This document shows positions 48,257-59,371 of a stretch of 64,000 nt of DNA, piece by piece. Position numbers and translations under genes: made by a program. Source of the stretch: Acanthococcus lagerstroemiae (Eukaryota; Arthropoda; Insecta; Hemiptera; Eriococcidae); contig CM063111.1 of the NCBI GenBank assembly GCA_031841125.1, positions 34,670,955 to 34,734,954 of the forward strand, in the 5' to 3' direction. Each line of letters opens with the position of its first letter. Positions within the stretch are counted from its first letter, which is position 1. A model generated the notes under the pieces. It ran no database searches and was not told the DNA's origin. It worked only from the letters and a program-made list of their open reading frames with translations.

Positions 48257-49989
48257 ATCGATCGATATAACAGCTTCTTTCCTTGATCGAGCGCAGTGCC
48301 TCAGTCTGTTTCTTCATTCTTCTTAGGACTTCACTGTTGGTTATTTTCTACGTCCTGCTATCCTCAGGATACGGCCCTACACTTACACCGCAAAGGCCTA
48401 AATCCGAGTTTCTGTGTACGAATCCGATGCCCAACTTTCCCATCCATAATACAGGACTGAGGGGATATAGCGTCTCATCATTTTCAGCTTCAGTTCGATA
48501 CTGAATTCTTGTCTGATGAACAAATTGCGCATCTTTATAAACGTGGCTCGGGCTTGTTCTATTCGTGATCGAACTCTTGTTTTGTTGTGCAACTTTTATC
48601 CAAAATGATACCAAGGTATTTTACTGACGAAACATACTGTATCTCTTCGCCTTTGAACTTTGGGATACAGTTGGTTGGTTTCATTGAGAAGACCTTAACT
48701 TATGTCTTGGAAGTGTTAGTCTCTTGGTTAAAATTTTTCGCTTTATTCCACTGTTTTATCCATAATTTTTGGGAGTTCGTTTTGGCTATTTATCAACTGT
48801 GACTCCGTTTACTCTACTGCCACCATCCTGTTCACTCAACACCTCTTCGACAAGTCTCCGCGTATGCTTTAGAAGCTTGTCAATTGAAATTTTGTAAAAC
48901 TGCAAACGTTATTTACCATAAGTGAGTTCGAAAAAGTCGAGCAGTTCTGGAGCTCAGTTAGGAGCATTGGGATCCTGTCGGGAAAATGAATAAGACTGGT
49001 TTCGTTTTGCTTGTCAACTGAAATTTTTTGTAGCGTGTTTTAGTCGGGATTTTTACTGGTTCCTTCCCTTCACCCTATTTACATGTTCTTCGCGCTGGTC
49101 CTGAACTTACGCTCATGATCCACTACACTCGCATATACGTCTATCGGCTGTCAACAAATTAGCAGTTCATTCATGACGATCAGCTATGAAAAGTTTACCC
49201 CTTCCAGTCCCGCATTTGGGACAAGACCGTAGCTGGTTTTAAAAAAGTCAGCTGATATTCTGAAATCTAAATAAACGGAAGGAAACATTTCCCCTCCTCG
49301 GCCACTCGCGGCTTGTTCGTATTTGCGGCGGGAAAAGCTTCTATTTTATCAACACTGTTACATTGCTAGGAGTATTCCGTGTGTTTGAAGGCGGTCGAAA
49401 GTTGAATTCGATGATAGCGTCGGATTCAGTGGACTTCGGTTTGTGCTCTAGAATGAAGGTTCTTGGGTTATTTAAAAATTAGTATCTAGGATATACGTCC
49501 TCCCTACGTATAACTGGAATTAAGATGATGGACTTGGAGGAGAATGGCCGGTTTCATTGGTTTTCATTTTCGTTAGTAGTTATTCCCACGAGGCAACGCC
49601 TAGCAAACGGGTGAACTTTGTTGGCAAGCTTTTTTCTGGAAAGTCGTTAATATCCGGTTTACATATTTGAACACCCGCATTCTTTGGCTGTCATTTAGCC
49701 CTTTGTTTCGGTAGCTGCAAAATCATTATAGAGTGGGATTGCAAGTCCACGATTCTCAAATTTTAAAATAAAATTCAAGTTTATGTATTCTTATCGTTTA
49801 TGAATGCGAATGGCTAAGAATAGAACTTGAAAAACGGGGAGGGTAGAACGTGGTTTGTTCTTAGTATTAAAGTCATGACTTAATTTTTACTTTGGATTCG
49901 AATTTTCGAATCATTTAGTCTCTACAGTGTTGAGGGCAGGTAATGGTTACGTGAAGTTTGTTGTATTCTCAGTGCGTTACTTATTTCAA

Positions 49990-51640
49990 TCTACTATATA
50001 AAAGTGAATGTTTGTCTGTTTGTTTGTTCGTTTGTTCGAGGTTGGCGGGTGAACCATACGAGCTGGAGGGTTGGAACTTTCTGGATGTGTTCGTATGAAC
50101 CCGGATGAGGTTTTAGGCTATAAAAAATTTCGGCACCCCAATTAGGAGGGGGGCACAAAATTTTGTCCCATGTGGGCCCCCAATATTTTTTTTCAACTTG
50201 AGATTTTCGGAATTGTTTTACATCAAACATCTTCAAATTTTGTTAAAATTTGGTGGCTGTTACTGTCTCCCTTCAGAAATTATTTTGGTGGTTGAAAATC
50301 TGAAATTTCCAAAACGAGCTCAAAATGCCTCATTATTACATGTACATGGATTTAATGCGACCATAATATATTCGGATATTGTTTCGTACTCATTTATACA
50401 CTACACAGCCCTTTTTCAATCACATATAACCTCCAGAAGCTCTAAAATTTCAGTTTTTGAAAACTATGTTCAGCATCTCTTCTAGTTTCCGATTGAATTT
50501 TTGAAAACACGAACATTTTCCTCTGAATAACACAAATATAAAGCAGTAAACTTAAAATAGATCAGGGCCCTCCAACTGACTGTAATGAGAGTTGAAGGTA
50601 TTTGCTGTCGCAAATTTCCGTAAATTTCTGTGGCCTTTCTCAAGAAACCTTTTCGAGCAAAAACCGGCTATAGCCGCTACACGGCGATTCGTCAACCAAA
50701 AAACACACACAGCACGCACACGCGTGCACACATATACACAAAGCAAGGTAGAGAACCGAAACAACGAAGGAAATTCTGGTACCTAAGTATAATAGGTACA
50801 TGCGCCTATTCTTCTACGAATTTTTTTTTTTTTTTTCAACAGCAACCATTAGTCGAAACAGCATGTAAAAATGTGTCCTGTGTTTCATGTTCAAAATCCC
50901 TATTCTCTAATTCTAATGTACACTATATGTAAGGGTTTTAGTTTGTCTGCGGGTGGGTGTGGGTTTGTTCGAGGTTGGCGGGTGAACCTTAAGAGCTGAG
51001 GGCAGTGGCGGATACAAGGGGAGAGGGTTGGGGTCCAGACCCTCTCCCCAATTTCACTATTATGTAGTGTTCCAGCGATAGCTTTCCCAATAGGCACATT
51101 AGGCAAGTGCCTTGGACGGCAGATTTTTGTACAAAACCAGCGGGAAAAAGGGAGGAAATTCGGAAAAAGAGAAAAAGAATAAGAAGAGACAGAGAGAAAA
51201 AAGGAAAATATTGTAGAAGTGGCAGAAAATACAACTGGGAAATAATTATCAATTTTTGATCTGTAGCTCATTAGGAGGATATGGAATGGAAGGATGAGCT
51301 TAGCTTTTCTAAATCCGGAGCTGGTTACAAAGAGTGTAAGTAAAAAGTGGAGTCCATAAGACATTGAAAAAGAAGTGAAAGGACCACCCGCTTATCAGTT
51401 GCATTAGCAGCCGATGCCGGGGAAGCGGGACGGGCGGAGGGAGGAAAACTGCAAGACTTTTCAGGCAGGGAAAAATGACGGATGTGGATCATAGGAAATC
51501 GTTGGAAAGACGGGGAGGGAAGATGGGAAAGCGGTTTGCTGTAAAGGGAAAAGGAGAGAACTAACCCAGTTAACCCTTCACACTTTAGCCAACTCACTTT
51601 AGCCCAATGGTCTAGATGAGCCGCGAAGCGAGTCAGCTAG
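49990..51640 (+). mobile_element. Non-autonomous Helitron (1.65 kb)
   Basis: It starts TCTACTATATAAAAG and ends CTAG, preceded by a short GC hairpin gccgcgaagcgag 7 bp upstream of the CTAG. The left neighbour is A and the right neighbour is T, the AT insertion site of Helitrons. There are no terminal inverted repeats or target duplication, as expected. An internal phrase ttcgaggttggcgggtgaac near the left end (50,035) recurs at 50,970, so part of the 5' end is present twice. No Rep/helicase sequence was seen. Confidence 0.8.
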
Positions 51641-52024
51641 TCTTTTATAAAGCAATTTTAACAAAAATTCGATATTAAATCTGTACTTAGTGAAAATTCG
51701 CTGTAATCTTTGGGGACTTTTAACTCCTTCCATTTTGAAAATCAATCGTATATCAGCGTAGCTAGTGTTTTCTCCCCCCAAAAAATTCCCTGACTTTTCC
51801 AGATTTTCTTCAGATTTTTTCAGTCCATTTTCCAACTTTTTCATAGTAAGCAAATTATTAAGAAAACGAAAATAATGTTCAATTGAGTCTGACAGAGAAA
51901 ATTGTACAATATTTTCACATCATAAAATTTTCTTCGAAACTCCCTGACTTTTCCTTGACTTCTCCAGGTGTGCTCACATTTCCTGACTTTTCTCGGTTTT
52001 CCAGAAATTGGTCTCCCTGTATAT

Positions 52025-53285
52025 ATAGGGTGTTTAATGCGACGTATCCTCATCTTTATTTTTGACCAGAACAGATCTTCATTTTGGAAAGGTCTAGTTT
52101 TTTTTCGGAGTGAAACGATTTTCTCTCTCCCCCCCCCCCAAAAAAAAAGGAGTTGGAATCTTCCACCAGTCAGTGACGGAGGGAACGGAGCGGGGCTCCA
52201 ATGCAGTAATTTTGCTATTTTTTTCAGCAGGGAATTTGCTTCTGGTGGTCGTCCTTCACTTGTTTTAGCCACCCCTAAAAAATCTTCACACCTCAATGCA
52301 GGTAAACAAAAAAAAATTGTAATTTTACGAGCCTTTGGAAAAAATCCGGGCCTAGTGCAAATACGCTTTTTGCACCCTCCTCTTGCCGTCACTGCCATCA
52401 GTTTAGATTTTCCAATGAGAACATATCAAACAAGTTTCGAAATAGGTTTTTTTTTGGATCACCGATTTCGAACATCTAATCAGATTCTGATCTGGCTCCG
52501 ATTTCTTGGGCCGAAGCCCAAATTTCACTCGTATAAATTTTTTTTTTAAATTAAACAAAATTTTGAAAGTGAGATTTTCTGCGTTGCTGATTTTGAAAAT
52601 TGTACCTGATTTCTGATTCGACTTCGATTTAGGTTCCAAAGTTTCAATTTATTAGTTGAAATAGTCAAAGGGGCCTAAATTGGGACTGGATTGAAGATAC
52701 GATAAAATTTTTGAAATCAACGACTCGGAAAGCCCCATTTTCAGTGCTTTGTTCGATTTTTTAGAAAAGAAAAATGATTTTGTCTACAGATTCTTGATCC
52801 GGTTCTAATGTAAATCTCTTTGCCTGTTTCAACTGAGAAGTTCAAATTTTGGCTCCCGAATCTGAGTCGAATCAGAAAGAAGATACGGATGCAAATCGAA
52901 ATTAGATCGGGAAGCTGATACAATTTTCGAAATCAGCGACCCAGAAAACCGTATTTTCAGTGCTTTGTTCGACTATTAGTTTGTTCAGTTCATGAGTGAA
53001 ATTGTATGTTTTTGGGCCCCAGTTAGGATTTACTCAAAAATTCCGACTGGATATTTGAAATTAACGATCCAGGAAGCCATTGTTTCGATGCTTTGTTTAA
53101 CACGTGTTTGTTTGAAAATCCGAAAACGGTTGAACGTGTCAGCCCCCCATTTGGAGGATAAAATAATGTTTCGCTCACAAAAAAACTAGACATTACAAAA
53201 CTGAGTTCCTGTTTCGCGCATCTCAGTGTGGCTTCGCGACCAGTTATAAAGGTAGGAGGGGGGCGCACTTAATAAATCACCCTGT
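52025..53285. mobile_element. Inverted-repeat element with ~200-bp internal degenerate units
   Basis: The left end tatagggtgtttaatgcg and the reverse complement of the right end, acagggtgatttattaagtg, share AGGGTG-TTTA-type termini next to TA, as in Tc1/mariner-like elements. Inside, a phrase gaaatcaacgactcggaaag ... tttcagtgctttgttcga returns at about 52,709, 52,927 and 53,050. No transposase was recognised. Confidence 0.5.
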
Positions 53286-53689
53286 ATGTGTTCAAGAAAT
53301 TTTTTGTGTCTCGACGAGTATTACAACTAATTTCTGGCTTCTGGCTGGTCCACCTAAACTGGGCTTTTGCGATATCGTAAATAAATGACCAATAAGATGC
53401 GTAACCGCTAAAATTTTTTAGTTGTAAAACTGTTCAAATTTTAAAATATTTAAAGTTTTTTCTCCTAAAGTTTATTTTTTTAACTTCTAAATTGGCCAAC
53501 GTGTTGATTCACCCGAGTTTCAACGTGAGAAAGCTGCGTAGGGCTTAATGACAAAACCCAAAAAGAAAAAAAATTAAAAATGTCATGCAACTTTTTTTAA
53601 TTTATTATTCTCGTTTGTGGGAAAGTAAAAGTATATATTTCTTCTCATTTATTGCCATTTGTTATACTGAAAAAATGTGTAAAGCACAT

Positions 53690-53880
53690 ATCCTTGCATC
53701 AGTCAAAGATTGACCATAACAATGAACTAAATCCTTGGTAACAGAAACTTACGCCATCCTTTCTGGAAATGTGAAGTCACTTACAGCAAATTGAACTTCT
53801 TAACATATACTTCTAATCTTTCTGAATAATAATACTGCTTTATTGAGAAAAAACAAATTGGAAAAAATATCAGGTTGTCT
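53690..53880. repeat. Old dispersed repeat, uninterrupted copy
   Basis: caaagattgaccataacaat, ggtaacagaaacttacgcca and ctgaataataatactgcttt lie within 190 bp here. In the copy at 8835-11,660 the same three phrases are split by a hAT element and by about 1.5 kb of family A/long-repeat sequence. Confidence 0.65.
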
Positions 53881-54861
53881 ACAGATGCTGAAAAGTCCTT
53901 CAAGTCCTGAAATGTCCTGAATTTTGAAGGTAGGTCCTAAAAGTCCTGAAAAGCGCTGAAATCTAAAATGAATTGAAATGTCCTTCATTTTTGTTAGAAA
54001 TACTCAAAAATAAATTCTTCGCGATTCCTATGATTGGCCATTAAAAAGTGTAACGCAGGATCAAGAAGGGGGAAGTAGAGGAGCAAAAAGGAAGGAGGGG
54101 TAAAGGGCACAAAACAATTGGAAACCAAAAAAAATATTTGCACACGCAGGGAAAATATGGAAAATATGCCGGCTAGTTGTCCCTTGAAGATGCGATAGTA
54201 TTTAATTTCTGTTCGCAAACATATAAATTTCCGTTTACTCGTATTTCCATGCAGAGGGTAGAAAGCCGTAAGATACAGCTTTCACTTTTGATTTTAGCTT
54301 TCAATTTTGACGTAAAAAACTTTTGGCGTCTCACTGAAAAACTGAAATAGTAGTTTCAGCTTTCGACTTTTGGCTTTCCAGTATTAAATGTTATAACCTT
54401 TGGCTTAAAACTTTCAGCTTTCGACTTCTCGGAAAAAAATTTATGAGGCATTGTTTATTAGTTTGTTGAGGATGAAACTTGATGTCGCTTCAGGACTTAG
54501 ATTGAGGAAAGAAGGAATCGGAAAGGGAAAGGGCGAAATCATCAAAGGAAAAGCTGAATAAATAAAACTTTTAGCTTTTTTCACTTCGCATCAAGAATAT
54601 TTTTCAACTTTTGACTTTTGGTTTTTTACCGTCAAAATTCTCCAGTTTTCGGCTTAAAACTTTCAGCTTTCCACTAGCTTTCCAACTTTATTATTCCCTA
54701 TGAATGAAGTTAGGGTTCAAAATTTGCTAATAACAAAATATTCTCAGTTTTTGGAGAATGGCCCATATTGGGGCCATTGTCGGTAAATTTTTTGTTGGGA
54801 GGGGGGGGGGGGCGTAGACAGCAAGAATGTCGACCAAAATATGAAACATTCTTTAGAAGTG

Positions 54862-55262
54862 GACCTTTCACGGTGACGTCACGAGGAGGGCTGTTGCGCA
54901 GCTGCTCCAACCAGTCGCAGCCAGCAGGGTCCAGATTTTTTGTTTACATTCATTTTACATGTAAAAATCTATACGCGAACATTTGTTCTTCTTTGCGAGT
55001 CCATAAATATGAAAGAGAGCATTTTTTAATACTTCCGGATGCTTATTTACGATCTAAAAGCATTTAGTTTTGATTTAAATCATCGTTCATCGAAATCTGT
55101 CGAGGCAATTAGAAATCATGACTTGTTTTCTAAAAGCTGCTTCTCCCTTATGGGATTTTTACGTATTACAAGAATGTAAACAAAAGAATTTGGATCCTGC
55201 AGGCTGCGAATGCTGAAGCAGCTGCGCAACAGTCCTCCTCATGATGTCGCCCATGAAAAGGT
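54862..55262. mobile_element. MITE with ~90-bp inverted arms
   Basis: The left arm acctttcacggtgacgtcac, gaggagggctgttgcgcagc and onward to ttgtttacattc is the reverse complement, with few changes, of the right arm ending gcgcaacagtcctcctcatg and tcgcccatgaaaaggt. The arms are at about 54,862-54,953 and 55,170-55,262. The length is 401 bp. Confidence 0.85.
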
Positions 55263-55305
55263 TTATTAGTAAAACAAAAAACTCAATTTTGCCGGCTAAC
55301 AATTA

Positions 55306-55390
55306 AAATGGTGTGGTGGGACGTATGGCGACGCACGCATGCCAAAAAGGCCCCGAGGCACCGCACCCCCGACCCCGGAAATTACCCTTT
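55306..55390. repeat. Dispersed repeat fragment, copy 2
   Basis: It is related to 42,116-42,228 (shared ggtgggacgtatggcg-type start and aaaaggccccgaggcaccgc centre). Confidence 0.5.
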
Positions 55391-55671
55391 GGAGTATCGC
55401 ATCAGTGGCTGGAGAGCTAACAATTAGAATGTGTCGAATTTGTTGAATGCCGATTCTGAGATCAACATTGGAGAGAGTGGTAGTGTCAATACGACCCTGA
55501 CAGCAGCCACATTTTTTTGGGGGGGGGGGGCTGCTGAACCGTCTGTTTCGTTTGAAGTACCGAGTTATGCCAGTGTACCGATGGCTTTCGCACCCTCGAC
55601 AACGACTGTAATTGAACGAGTTCACCGAGTTCGTTCGTCATTAATGGAAACAACGTTAATTTTGTCCACAG

Positions 55672-55956
55672 TTGAGTGAAATATCATCGATTCAGAGCGT
55701 GAGCGGTAATCTAACGAACGGATTTTTCCCGTTTGGAGGCTACGGTAGTCTGACGGATCTGAAGAGGCCCAGTTCGCCGTCGCCGCCGCTGTCCTCAATC
55801 AACAGACATGTGAATTCGGACTCGCATCCAGCGCCCTCACCTTGGGATTTGCACTTCGAACGTAAAGCAGTTGACGACCGGGGGGTTGAACCGTGCACCC
55901 CGTCACCGCCGCATCAGTCGCAGCATCAGCCCCATGGCGAAGGACTGGCCGCATAG
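55672..55956 (+). CDS. sal: Spalt last coding exon: C-terminal tail and stop
   Basis: After gtccacag it encodes LSEISSIQSVSGNLTNGFF, PFGGYGSLTDLKRPSSPSPP and a Ser/Pro/His-rich end to GEGLAA, then TAG. LSEIS...SGNLTNG follows directly from LNGVHQK of the previous exon and fits the family's C-terminal tail. The tail is low in structure and holds several SP/SPSP sites. The exon adds 94 residues. Total coding length in the window is 4,415 nt, about 1,470 residues, in the range of Sall proteins, with the N-terminus missing. Confidence 0.9.
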   Translation: MSEISSIQSVSGNLTNGFFPFGGYGSLTDLKRPSSPSPPLSSINRHVNSDSHPAPSPWDLHFERKAVDDRGVEPCTPSPPHQSQHQPHGEGLAA

Positions 55957-56820
55957 ACTCCCTCATATCCAATCGTGATTTCGCTATTCCCAAGTATCCG
56001 CTTCGACTGTCTTTTAGTCCGGAAATGTTTCGTTTTGTGATTTTCTCGTTTATTTGCATTTTTTGTTTTTATTTGACTTTTTGTATCCGCCTTTTCCGTT
56101 GTTCATGAAATCGAATACATTCTGATCAATTTTTTTTCCGCATTACATATCGTAGAACATTTGTAAACATATCAGTTACATTACATCAGCGGTGATACTT
56201 AAAGTACAAGTTAACGATAATATTCTTTTGTTGTATCTTTTTATGTTTAATATTTACTTATTTATGTTTCGAGTATGATAAAATATCGAAACATCGAATA
56301 TTCAGAGTGAAATTTATGAAAATAGTCAACGGGACTGCGAATATCTTTTTTATCATGATTTTGTATCGATATTGTTGATTCTAATGTAGCATTTACTTGT
56401 ACATTTTCGCCCCTCCCTTCCTGGTTTGTATTTATTTTCGTATACTTATATATTATGTGTAATATTACGGCGATAAACAAAAAAGTAAAAATCGAAGTTA
56501 TATTATTTGTATAACGTGACATATCCGTTGATGTATTTATATTTTAATTTCGCTTATGTATTTTTATCTCTCCGTTAAGTTGTGACCTTGTGTAACACAT
56601 CTATTTTGACTTTTTCTTTTACTGTTTGTATACGTTGCCAAAAAATCGCGATTTATTGTCTCAAGTCGTCAATGTGTTAATTTTTGTCACTCAGTATCTT
56701 ATGTAATGAGCGTTAAAAGTAAGTTGTTATTTGCTGACTGTCAACACTCGGTTCATAAGATATTTTATTCAACGAATAAGGAATAAAAAGGTGAACAATA
56801 AATGCCTCGTCAGCAACGGC
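55957..56820 (+). other. sal: Probable spalt 3' UTR
   Basis: AT-rich sequence without open frames follows the stop codon up to tandem AATAAA signals near 56,782 and 56,797. A longer alternative UTR reaching AATAAA at 57,530 or 57,554 is possible and would include the inverted-repeat element at 56,947. Confidence 0.6.
56782..56802 (+). terminator. sal: Tandem poly(A) signals
   Basis: AATAAA occurs at 56,782-56,787 and again at 56,797-56,802, about 0.83 kb after the stop codon. Further AATAAA hexamers lie at 57,530 and 57,554. Which one is used cannot be told from sequence. Confidence 0.5.
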
Positions 56821-56946
56821 CCTCCACCGGGAAATTTGAATGAGCTGTAGCGGAAACGACCATTTCTAACCAATTAGCAGCCTGGAAATTCGAAGGCTAG
56901 ATGTCAGAAGGCGTCAGCTCAAATGTAGCGCCCTGATTCCAATTTG

Positions 56947-57379
56947 CAGCCTCGCCTGGAAATGATAGTGCTGACGTGAACTCTGGCATCCGCGCCAAAT
57001 ACATGCGAGGTTTGCGCTCGATCTTGATGTAAATCGAGCGCTAATCACAAAATTGGTGCTCGATTTGCATCAGGTGCTATATTCGCGCCGAATTTGCACT
57101 CGATCCTAGCGTGAATCGAGCGCCAATCGCAAAATTGGCATTCAATTTGCACCAGTTGTTATATTCGCGCCGAATTTGCACTCGATCCTAGTGTGAATCG
57201 AGCGCCAATTGCAAAATTGGCGCTCGATTTACCCCAGGTGCTGTATTCGCGCCGGATCTGCGCTGGAGCCAGTTGGCGTGAATTCCAGTGACAGCGCTCG
57301 CGTGCATTTCAAATGAAAAGGGCGCTAGCGCGAGCTGGCGCAAATTTGGCCCCGGCACCATGATTTCCAAGCGAGGCTG
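56947..57379. mobile_element. Inverted-repeat element carrying an 82-bp minisatellite
   Basis: The left end cagcctcgcctggaaatgat and the reverse complement of the right end, cagcctcgcttggaaatcat, match at 18 of 20 positions. The CpG-rich interior holds gcgctcgattt / atcgagcgcc phrases that can themselves pair. Confidence 0.8.
57005..57262 (+). repeat. Minisatellite, 82-bp unit, about three copies
   Basis: The phrase attcgcgccgaatttgcac occurs at about 57,081 and 57,163 and in diverged form at 57,245, spaced 82 bp. Each unit includes cgatcctag and gaatcgagcgccaat. It lies wholly inside the element at 56,947-57,379. Confidence 0.8.
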
Positions 57380-58815
57380 ACTCCTTTTGAATAAAGAAAA
57401 TACACAGGCACTCGATGGATGCTCTGGGTCTGGCACAAATCAAGTGTACTTTTGGTCCCCTATGCGGGAATTGGTGCTGGACGCATTTCTAGCGCCTCAG
57501 TTTACAGGCGGTATACACGAGGCATTTATAATAAACTTTTTGAGTATACGTTGAATAAATTGTGAATTATCATTCTCCTATGTATGTACGGCACGAAAGA
57601 TTGTTCGTTTTTTAATATTTTTTTCTTATTTTTTGTTCATTATTTTGTTTTTGTTTGTTTGTTGGAATTGAAGCTGTTTTTTGTAATATACGTTATGAGT
57701 TTGGAAAAATTAAAATGTACGAATTTATGCGTGTTTTGAAATCAAAAATGGCGAGACGTGGTATGTTGCGAGAAATGGAAACGTCCAACTAGTACCAAAC
57801 GTATTCAAAATACGTTTTATTGTTTTCTATTTTTATCCTATTCTTTTTTCTTTTTCCTTCTTGTACCGTTTCGGCTAGACGGATAAAATGACTTTTTCTG
57901 CATTTGTACAGAATTTGTACATCGGATTACTCGATATTGTAATTTATTTGCGTATATAGTTAATGTTATCGCACTTTTCTGTTCCTAAACTGATACTTTA
58001 CTCTAGTCCACTAGGCGTTTCTTGTATTTAACGGTTAATGTAAGATTGCAATGGCATCGAGTTTCCTGAATTATATCAATCTGTTTTAATTTATATAACT
58101 TTCAAATATGTTAGTATACTTAGATAACGAACATTTAGGATGGTCTCTGAAGGCCTATGTATCTACCTGTACCTATACGACATCGTGCAATGTGTAACCA
58201 TTTTATTTTTGATCAGGAATATTGGAGGTTCTCTTCTGCAATCGGAAAAGACGTAAATCAAATTTTTTTTGTAAATAAATTCGAAAATTTTTTGTAAAAA
58301 TATTTTTACGTTACTGATATACTCTGTATTAAATGCTAAGATGTATTGAGCGATTAAAGTTTTAAAAATTTAATGAAAAACTTGATATTTTCCGGCTGAA
58401 ATGAGTGGCCTGAAAAAATATTCCCTGGGGTAATAATCCAAAAATATAATTCAGTAATACAATAGCTAAGGCCATAAAAAATAGAGAAGCAGAGGCAGGC
58501 TGCGTTCCTTCCAGAAAAACTTAAAGTTGTAGTCGGTAATACAGCAATTTTGACTTGGCAATTTGACGAAAAACATACCATTACTGTTACTGAATTGGTT
58601 CTTCAAAAATTCTAGCGAAGAAATTTATTGTACATTGTGTTTCAAGTAGCTCGTCAATTTTTAACGATGCAGATTTGAGATGCATAGTGAATTTTTCCTG
58701 GACCTGTCTGAGTTCAGATTAAGAACAAAGAAAAGAAAATTGAAGTGGCATATTGCTTCTTTTACATTATCCCAATTTCAAGATATGAATGAGTGGTTGC
58801 AAAAATTTTCTCGGA
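57380..58815. other. Downstream flank without recognised gene
   Basis: AT-rich sequence with several AATAAA-like hexamers (57,530; 57,554; around 58,271). It may be an extended 3' UTR or intergenic. No open frame is convincing. Confidence 0.5.
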
Positions 58816-59371
58816 GAGACTCCAGGCTGGGATCTAGTAAAAATCATTCATCGTTTCGAGACCGATTCAAATCCGTCGTCAAAATTGAACTTGCGTAATT
58901 TTTGACCAACTTCACCCACATCAACGAGTGTAGCTAGCGAACGCAGCGTCGCCACCGAATTTGAACACCAAATTCGAACGCAACGTGAAAAATTGAGTTG
59001 AAAAAGGTCGATAATTCAAAAGTCTTGATTTTTTCGAATTTTGAAAATTTCTCCTTATGGTATTACATTATGTATTTTTTCTGGTAAAAAAATTTACAGA
59101 GAGCTTCGTGGTAGACCCTGGTGCTAATTACACAATTTCTCGAGACTAATTGAAATCCGTTGTCAAAATTGAGCTAGAATCATTGTTTGTCCTAAATTGA
59201 TCAATTTTTCGAGTGTATCTCGAGAACGAAGGGCAGCGCCCGCATTGAACACCGAAATCGAACTCAGCTTGAAAAGTTGAGTCGGAAACAGTCTTGAATT
59301 AGAAAACTATTAGTTTTTTCGAATTTAGAAAATTTCTTTATACTATTTATACATCCTGTCTTTTTTGGGGC
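58816..59371 (-). repeat. Satellite array, inverted part
   Basis: About two diverged units run opposite to the main array. For example gaacgcaacgtgaaaaattg and gaactcagcttgaaaagttg are reverse complements of the caatttttcacgctgagttc core, and the segment ends cctgtcttttttggggc, the reverse of the gccccaaaaaagacatgatg block. Similarity fades to the left, so the start is approximate. Confidence 0.75.

Larger units (their letters stand above)
47458..55671 (+). other. sal: Spalt intron (about 8.2 kb), phase 0
   Basis: It runs from GT at 47,458 to gtccacag at 55,671. It contains a SINE (48,040), a Helitron (49,990-51,640), an element with degenerate tandem units (52,025-53,285), an old repeat at 53,690-53,880, a palindromic MITE at 54,862 and a dispersed fragment at 55,306. 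The stretch 48,260-49,980 shows nothing nameable. Around 54,260-54,700 the sequence is loosely repetitive (cagctttcgacttttggct-like phrases). Confidence 0.85.
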
